Origin: Sinorhizobium terangae | GTDB lineage: Bacteria; Pseudomonadota; Alphaproteobacteria; Rhizobiales; Rhizobiaceae | Direction: 5' to 3' | DNA length: 64,000 nt | Assembly: GCF_009601505.1 (NCBI RefSeq) | Contig: NZ_WITC01000018.1 | Span: 1-64,000 of the forward strand | Shown here: piece by piece, positions 58,980 to 64,000 of the stretch | Layout: each line of letters begins with the position of its first letter | Numbering within the stretch: position 1 is the stretch's first letter | Position numbers and translations under genes: made by a program | The notes under the pieces: model-generated | What the model was told of the DNA's origin: nothing | The model's database searches: none | What the model saw: only the letters and a program-made list of their open reading frames with translations

Positions 58980-59816
58980 TCAGGCAAGCTTGAGGAGCAA
59001 TGCGCCGAGCGCGATGACCGATGCGGCGGCGATGCGCCAGACGCTGACGCGCTCCTTGAGGAAGACAACGGAGATCACGACCGCGAAAAGGATCGATGTT
59101 TCCCGAAGCGCCGCGACCGTTGCGACCGGCGCTTTGGTCATCGCCCAGAGCGCCAGGCCGTAGGCGCCGAGCGATCCAGCCCCGCCGATCAGCCCGCGCC
59201 ACCATTGCTGGCGGACATGCCGCAACACCGGTTTCACCCCGCGGCGAACAAACGCCCAGGCGAAAAGAAGCACGGGCGGCAGCAAAGCTATCCATAGCGT
59301 GTAGGAAATCGGGTTCCCGGAGAGCCGCGCCCCGATGCCGTCGACATAGGTGTAGCATGCGATCACGCAGGCATTGGCTACCGCGAGCAGGATCGCATAC
59401 GCGCCACCCTTGCGGGATTCGAAGGCGAGCGTGAGCACGCCGGTGCAGATCGTCAGGATTCCGGCGACGGCGCCGCGGCTGAGTTCCTCACCGACAACGA
59501 TGCTGCTCGTCGAGGCGACGATAAGCGGTGCGACGCCACGCATCAGCGGATAGACGAGACCGATGTCACCGGCGCGATAAGATGCCGCCACCAGCTGGAA
59601 ATAGACGAACTGGAAGAGCGCCGAAACCAGGATCAAGGGCCACGCTTCGGATTTGGGGAGCGGCAGGAACGGCAGGAAAGGCACGGCCACGGCGGCCGCG
59701 CCGAGCGCCACCATGGCCGCATCCAGCGATTTTTCCGAACCGGCCTTGACGAGTGCGTTCCAGGTTGCGTGCAGAAGCGCCCCGAAGAGGACAAGGACGA
59801 TAACATCAAGCGGCAA
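58980..59816 (-). CDS. EamA-family transporter
   Basis: 278 residues with ten membrane segments in two EamA repeats (about 3-130 and 140-275). The start is a TTG at 59816 (first residues PLDVIVLVLFGALLHATWN), preceded by GAGG at a normal spacing. Segments such as YPLMRGVAPLIVASTSSIVVGEEL are typical of drug/metabolite exporters. The substrate is unknown. Three bases separate its stop from that of the enoyl-CoA hydratase, with which it converges. Confidence 0.86.
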   Translation of the reverse strand: MPLDVIVLVLFGALLHATWNALVKAGSEKSLDAAMVALGAAAVAVPFLPFLPLPKSEAWPLILVSALFQFVYFQLVAASYRAGDIGLVYPLMRGVAPLIVASTSSIVVGEELSRGAVAGILTICTGVLTLAFESRKGGAYAILLAVANACVIACYTYVDGIGARLSGNPISYTLWIALLPPVLLFAWAFVRRGVKPVLRHVRQQWWRGLIGGAGSLGAYGLALWAMTKAPVATVAALRETSILFAVVISVVFLKERVSVWRIAAASVIALGALLLKLA

Positions 59817-60013
59817 AATAGACCTCGGCGGGACGATGTGGAGCGCTCCGGATTTGTGGCGGCGAGCCGAGTGAAAAGCAATCGGATTCCGTCAGGCGAA
59901 GGGAAATCTCCGGGCCGTTGTTGAAATGACCGATGATTCTGCCCGCTTCGGTTGACTTGTGGGCATGCGGGGCCAAGTATCCAGACGTGTGAATGATCCT
60001 TGGATATGCCAGC

Positions 60014-60442
60014 ATGAATCATGATGCCTACCCGGACTACTATCTCGCCGACATCCTGAGCACGACGAAGACGATCGCCCTGGTCGGCGCTTCGCCAAAG
60101 ACAGAGCGGCCTAGTCACCGCGTGATGGCATTTCTGTTGCGCAAGGGATATCGCGTGATTCCAGTCAATCCGGGCCAGGCCGGCAGGACGATCCTTGACC
60201 AGCCAGTCGTGGCGAGGCTCGCGGACATCAAGGAGCCTATCGACATGATCGACGTCTTCCGCGCCGCCCACGCGCTGCCCGCGCTCGTTGACGAAATCCT
60301 CGAGCTCCCATCCTTGCCGAAGGTGATATGGGGGCAACTGTCCGTGCGGGACGACACGGCCGCGGCCAAGGCGGAAGCGGCCGGGATCAAGGTCGTCATG
60401 GACCGCTGTCCCGCGATCGAGTATCCGCGCCTGATAGGCTGA
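60014..60442 (+). CDS. CoA-binding domain protein
   Basis: 142 residues, one Rossmann-type CoA_binding domain (PF13380), as in the YccU group. The pattern TIALVGASPKTERPSHRVMAFLLRKGYRVIPVNPG (about 20-54) binds the CoA, and the C-terminal VVMDRCPAIEYPRL carries the conserved Cys region. The catalytic half of CoA ligases is absent, so it is more likely a CoA- or acyl-CoA-sensing protein. The weak ribosome-binding site leaves an upstream ATG (59993) possible. Confidence 0.88.
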   Translation: MNHDAYPDYYLADILSTTKTIALVGASPKTERPSHRVMAFLLRKGYRVIPVNPGQAGRTILDQPVVARLADIKEPIDMIDVFRAAHALPALVDEILELPSLPKVIWGQLSVRDDTAAAKAEAAGIKVVMDRCPAIEYPRLIG

Positions 60443-60481
60443 CGACCGGGGGTGCCCTGATCGCAGGCGCTCTGCCGATAA

Positions 60482-60543
60482 ATCATGCAGCAATCAAAGT
60501 GCTTCAGTGGCCTTGCGGGTCTGATTCCGACGCGCGGCATTGG
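60482..60543. repeat. Inverted RIME1-like remnant
   Basis: On the plus strand CATGCAGCAATCAAAGTGCTTCAGTGGCCTTGCGGGTCTGATTCCGACGCGCGGCAT matches, as the reverse strand of the full repeat, its link and left palindrome with several changes. It lies upstream of metY. Confidence 0.5.
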
Positions 60544-60562
60544 AGGTTTCAGGGAGAAACGA

Positions 60563-61846
60563 ATGACGAAGGCCGGTCCGGGTTTCAGCACGCTTGCAAT
60601 TCACGCCGGGGCCCAGCCCGATCCGACGACCGGCGCACGCGTGACGCCGATCTACCAGACGACGAGCTTCGTTTTCGACGACACAGATCACGCCGCTGCA
60701 CTTTTCGGCTTGCAGCAGTTCGGCAACATTTACACGCGCATCATGAACCCGACGCAGGCAGTGCTGGAGGAGCGCGTCGCAGCGCTCGAGGGCGGCACTG
60801 CGGCACTTGCGGTCGCTTCGGGACATGCGGCGCAGCTTCTGGTCTTCCACACGATCATGCGGCCCGGCGACAATTTCGTCGCTGCGAAGCAGCTCTATGG
60901 CGGCTCCGCCAACCAGTTCGGCCATGCCTTCAAATCGTTCGACTGGCAGGTTCGCTGGGCGGACTGCGCGGATCCCGCAAGCTTCGATGCCAAAATCGAT
61001 GAGCGAACCAAGGGGATCTTCATAGAAAGTCTCGCCAATCCCGGCGGCACTTTCGTCGATATCGCGGCAATCGCCGAGGTGGCGCGCCGGCATGGCTTGC
61101 CGTTGATCGTCGACAACACCATGGCGACTCCCTATCTGCTGCGGCCGTTGGAGCACGGCGCAGACATAGTCGTCCATTCACTCACCAAGTTCATCGGCGG
61201 CCACGGCAATTCGATGGGCGGCATAATCATCGATGGCGGCACCTTCGATTGGTCGAAATCGGGCAAATACCCGCTTCTTTCCGAGCCGCGCCCGGAATAT
61301 GCCGGTGTCGTGCTGCACGAGGTCTTCGGCAACTTCGCCTTCGCCATCGCAGCGCGCGTTCTCGGCCTGCGCGATTTCGGGCCGGCGATCTCGCCGTTCA
61401 ACGCCTTCATGATCCTGACTGGCATCGAGACGCTGCCGCTGAGGATGCAACGCCACTGCGACAATGCGCTGGCGGTCGCAAAGTGGCTGAAGGAACGCGA
61501 CAAGGTATCTTGGGTTCGCTATTCCGGTCTCGAACATGATCCGAACAACGCGCTCCAGATGCGCTATTCTCCAAAGGGGGCGGGTGCCGTCTTTACCTTC
61601 GGCCTCAAGGGCGGCTTTGAGGCTGGAAAACGCTTCGTCGAGGGGCTCGAACTGTTCTCGCACCTCGCCAACATCGGTGACACGCGGTCGCTCGTTATCC
61701 ACCCGGCATCGACCACGCATCGCCAGCTCACGCCGGAGCAGCAGGTCGCGGCCGGTGCCGGGCCCGACGTCATCCGCCTCTCGATCGGCATCGAGGACGT
61801 GGCCGACATCATCGCCGACCTTGAGCAATCCCTCGCAAAGATCTGA
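60563..61846 (+). CDS. metY: O-acetylhomoserine sulfhydrylase-type enzyme
   Basis: 427 residues of the Cys/Met metabolism PLP family (PF01053). It adds sulfide to O-acetylhomoserine to give homocysteine. The cofactor-binding lysine lies in VVHSLTKFIGGHGNSMGG, about residue 210, and the YTRIMNPTQAVLEERVAALEGG motif near residue 54-75 is conserved. The length of about 430 with the extended C-terminal half fits the acetyl-homoserine (MetY) rather than the shorter MetZ or cystathionine enzymes; substrate choice is thus inferred. GGGAGAAAC precedes the ATG; the longer frame is rejected. Confidence 0.9.
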   Translation: MTKAGPGFSTLAIHAGAQPDPTTGARVTPIYQTTSFVFDDTDHAAALFGLQQFGNIYTRIMNPTQAVLEERVAALEGGTAALAVASGHAAQLLVFHTIMRPGDNFVAAKQLYGGSANQFGHAFKSFDWQVRWADCADPASFDAKIDERTKGIFIESLANPGGTFVDIAAIAEVARRHGLPLIVDNTMATPYLLRPLEHGADIVVHSLTKFIGGHGNSMGGIIIDGGTFDWSKSGKYPLLSEPRPEYAGVVLHEVFGNFAFAIAARVLGLRDFGPAISPFNAFMILTGIETLPLRMQRHCDNALAVAKWLKERDKVSWVRYSGLEHDPNNALQMRYSPKGAGAVFTFGLKGGFEAGKRFVEGLELFSHLANIGDTRSLVIHPASTTHRQLTPEQQVAAGAGPDVIRLSIGIEDVADIIADLEQSLAKI

Positions 61847-61887
61847 AACGCGATGCGGCCTTTCGGCCCCTTTGACATAGGTGTCCC

Positions 61888-62232
61888 ATGAGCAATCTCC
61901 TGAAGTTCGATCCGTCTACCGTCGACGCGGAGGTTGGAGCGCCGGCGCCCGACCGGCTCATCGCTGGAAATCCCGAGTTTCGTACCTGGAACCTGGAGGA
62001 GGGGGACGGCGGCCTCTATGCGGGCATCTGGGAAGCGACGCCCGGAAAATGGAAGATCGTCTATGACGAATGGGAGTATTTCCACATCCTGTCCGGGCAT
62101 TCGATCATAACCGAGGAGGGCGGAGAACCCGTCCATCTCAGGGCCGGCGACAGCCTGATGTTGAGACCCGGCTTCAAGGGGACCTGGGAAGTCGTTGAAA
62201 CGACTCGCAAGGACTATGTAATCCGGCTTTGA
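61888..62232 (+). CDS. Cupin-fold protein (DUF861 type)
   Basis: 114 residues. One cupin_3 (DUF861) barrel with FRTWNLEEGDGGLYAGIWEATPGKWKI and a tight YFHILSGHSIITEEGGEP turn. Only one His is in the metal-like position, so a redox or metal role is doubtful. It follows metY by 41 bases on the same strand and may be cotranscribed. Function unknown. Confidence 0.85.
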   Translation: MSNLLKFDPSTVDAEVGAPAPDRLIAGNPEFRTWNLEEGDGGLYAGIWEATPGKWKIVYDEWEYFHILSGHSIITEEGGEPVHLRAGDSLMLRPGFKGTWEVVETTRKDYVIRL

Positions 62233-62248
62233 AGGCTGATCCCCCCGG

Positions 62249-63475
62249 TCACCAGCCGCCGGTCGACGTGTTCCCCCCGATGTCGTTCGTCGGATCGTCG
62301 TTGCGGATCAGGCTCTCGGAACCGCCCTCGAGCCTGTTGTTGCGCACCACGTTGTTCTGCGCGAAATCGAGATTGCTGGCGCTGCTGCCGAAGGGATAGG
62401 CCGGATCCTTGAAGCAATAACTCCGGTTGCCGTTGCGCGAATTCAGCCAGACTGCCGGCTGCGCGAGGAACGACGATGTGAAACGGAAGGTGTTGCCGGT
62501 GATCTGGTTGTATTGTGGCTTCTGATGGCGGATCACGCCGCCCTCTCCACAATTCCGGTAGAGGAATATGCCGCCGTTTTCGGCATGCTGGAACGTGTTG
62601 TTGGTAATCCGGTTGTTCGCCGATCCGTCGACGGCGATCAACTCCCTCTTTTCGGTTGTGATCCCGAAGACGTTGTTGCTGATCGTGTTGTTGGCGGACT
62701 CGGCGTCGAGATAGACGGCGACGGAGGTTGACTTGCCGTTGATCCGCGAATTGACGAGCGCCGTATTCGTCACCCCGGGGCCGACGTAGAACGGAATGCC
62801 GCCGGGCGCGGTGAAGGTGACGTTCTCCAGGCGCACGTTCCTGGGGGCAGAAGCCTGGGCGAAGGCTGTATGGTCGGGGTTGCGCGAGGAGGCTTTCATC
62901 GTCGCGCCGTCGGCGTTCTCGCCAAGCCCGTAGATCCGGGCGAAACCTTTGATGTTGCAATTGCGTATGGTGACGTTCGTGGGGACGTCCCAGCTTCCGG
63001 ACCCGGTCTGGCGGGAGCGAACGACCACCGCGGTTTTCTCCTTCCGCGAAGCGCCGGCGCTGACGTCGAGTGTCCCCCCGCCGCAATCGAGAACGGATCC
63101 GGAAGCGGCGCTTCCTTCGAAGACGATCGGATGGGTGACGACATCGGCCGACGACAGCCGAACGCTGCATTGCAGCGAAACGACAGCCGTTCCCGCCGCC
63201 TTGAGTCTCGACTGCACATCCGCGTCACAGGCCGGTTTTTCCGCTACGTTCTGTGCCGGCGGAACCGAGGGGCTTGTCGGCAGCGGAGCCGGATCGGCCG
63301 GTGTCGACGGTCCGGTCGGCGGGTCGGTGTCGGGTCGCTGCGCCGCGGGGTACCCCGGCGCATTCCTGAACGCGGCGTCGGCCACCATGGCAAGGTCGCT
63401 TTGGCAACTGCTCAGCATCAGGCCAGAAACGATCAGGCCGGATACGATCACGCTTGTGCACTTGTTTGGACGCAT
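62249..63475 (-). CDS. Right-handed parallel beta-helix lipoprotein
   Basis: 408 residues. Lipoprotein signal with lipobox MLSSC (Cys24), then a Pro/Thr/Ser-rich linker (about 40-80), and a beta-helix built from repeats such as NNTISNNVFGI, NNRITNNTFQHA and NQITGNTFRF. Such proteins act on or bind polysaccharides (lyases, epimerases, adhesins), but no catalytic triad was recognised. GGAGC is ten bases before the ATG. It is convergent with the cupin gene. Surface location likely. Confidence 0.86.
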   Translation of the reverse strand: MRPNKCTSVIVSGLIVSGLMLSSCQSDLAMVADAAFRNAPGYPAAQRPDTDPPTGPSTPADPAPLPTSPSVPPAQNVAEKPACDADVQSRLKAAGTAVVSLQCSVRLSSADVVTHPIVFEGSAASGSVLDCGGGTLDVSAGASRKEKTAVVVRSRQTGSGSWDVPTNVTIRNCNIKGFARIYGLGENADGATMKASSRNPDHTAFAQASAPRNVRLENVTFTAPGGIPFYVGPGVTNTALVNSRINGKSTSVAVYLDAESANNTISNNVFGITTEKRELIAVDGSANNRITNNTFQHAENGGIFLYRNCGEGGVIRHQKPQYNQITGNTFRFTSSFLAQPAVWLNSRNGNRSYCFKDPAYPFGSSASNLDFAQNNVVRNNRLEGGSESLIRNDDPTNDIGGNTSTGGW

Positions 63476-63578
63476 CGTCAGGCTCCATCGCCGCTCCGTC
63501 CGGACCGGAATAGGGCTTTATGGTTAACCGACCCTGAACGCCGCGACCTGCTACATCGGCGACCCCGCCGCCGCGGGC

Positions 63579-64000
63579 CTACCAGGCGACTTCCAGGCGC
63601 TCCAAGCCGTGGAAATGGAAGCTGTCCTTGACTTGCGGCTCGTGCTTGAGCCGCATGCCCGGCAGGCGGCGGAAAAGGATCGGCAGGGAAATGTTGAGCT
63701 CGAGCCGCGCCAGCGGCGCGCCGATGCAAAAGTGCAGGCCCGCACCAAACGAAACATTGGGGCCTTCGTCGCGATCCGGTTTGAATGTATCGGGTGCCGA
63801 GAACTTCCGCGGATCGACGTTGGCCGCGCCCAACATCAGTCCGATCTTGTCGCCCCTCTTGAGGGCGATGCCGTCGTCGAGCTCGATATCTGTCAGCGCA
63901 TAGCGCTGGAAGATATGCAGCGGGGCCGCGAAGCGCAGGCATTCCTCGATGACCCGCTCCGTCGAAGCTTCACTTGCGAAAAGATCAGCCGGAGAAAGGC
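63579..64000 (-). CDS. Cytochrome P450, C-terminal part (5' end outside window)
   Basis: About 140 residues are visible. The K-helix ExxR lies in VIEECLRFAAPL, and the haem-binding loop FGAGLHFCIGAPLARLE has the cysteine thiolate ligand, so this part is intact. The start is beyond 64000. It is convergent with nothing nearby; a gap of about 100 bases separates it from the beta-helix gene, both on the minus strand. Class and substrate are not decidable. Confidence 0.92.
   Translation of the reverse strand, partial: LSPADLFASEASTERVIEECLRFAAPLHIFQRYALTDIELDDGIALKRGDKIGLMLGAANVDPRKFSAPDTFKPDRDEGPNVSFGAGLHFCIGAPLARLELNISLPILFRRLPGMRLKHEPQVKDSFHFHGLERLEVAW

Overview
This window is chromosomal DNA from an alphaproteobacterium of the family Rhizobiaceae, most likely a Sinorhizobium (Ensifer) close to S. 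meliloti/S. medicae. The basis is the gene order (aspS, orphan groEL, parC, bpt, hemB, ldtR-ldtP, glyA-nrdR-ribD-ribE, ribH-nusB, hppA, bamE, DUF177-plsX-fabH-ihfA-merR), the GC-rich codon use, and at least eight copies or remnants of a RIME1-like palindromic repeat typical of this genus. Species was not determined. Nearly all of it is core housekeeping DNA. No prophage, CRISPR, plasmid or transposase gene was seen.

Layout. 1-12 kb: a phytase-like secreted protein with a likely PhoB box, DUF2000, a membrane class III cyclase-like protein, RNase D, a Tat-exported multicopper oxidase, an MFS transporter, aspS, a rhodanese, and an orphan groEL with a small acidic partner gene. 12-20 kb: a periplasmic hypothetical protein, parC, an ArsR regulator, a DMT exporter with bpt, an RDD protein, and hemB. 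20-31 kb: the envelope-stress pair ldtR/ldtP, then glyA-nrdR-ribD-ribE, an island of three minus-strand genes, and ribH-nusB-MFS. 31-39 kb: the proton pyrophosphatase hppA, bamE, and the lipid block UBCC-DUF177-plsX-fabH-ihfA-merR. 39-40 kb: a gene-poor stretch with tRNA-Pro(GGG) and two tiny proteins. 40-50 kb: an extracellular polysaccharide locus (two GT4 transferases, a Wzy/ligase-like polymerase, a polyprenyl-phosphate sugar transferase, a Wza exporter, a Wzc-like protein with a degenerate kinase domain, and a GNAT_6/FemAB-like protein), resembling unipolar-polysaccharide (upp) loci. 50-64 kb: a broken CatB-type acetyltransferase, a phosphoesterase, DUF2842, ctaA, argC, an agmatinase-family gene, phhA with a divergent Lrp regulator, rplM-rpsI, a thioesterase, an enoyl-CoA hydratase, an EamA transporter, a CoA-binding protein, metY, a cupin, a beta-helix lipoprotein and the C-terminal part of a cytochrome P450.

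How they work together. glyA, nrdR, ribD, ribE, ribH and nusB cover one-carbon, nucleotide-control and flavin supply. DUF177, plsX and fabH start phospholipid and fatty-acid synthesis. ldtR/ldtP, bamE and the polysaccharide genes build the envelope. No clearly new multi-gene defence or mobile system was found. The observations most worth follow-up are the three-repeat Pho-box upstream of the phytase-like gene, the Wzc-like protein that has lost all three Walker motifs, the orphan chaperonin with its 74-residue neighbour, the internally deleted acetyltransferase, the cyclase lacking its substrate lysine, and the family of mosaic RIME1 repeats, one of which supplies a stop codon.
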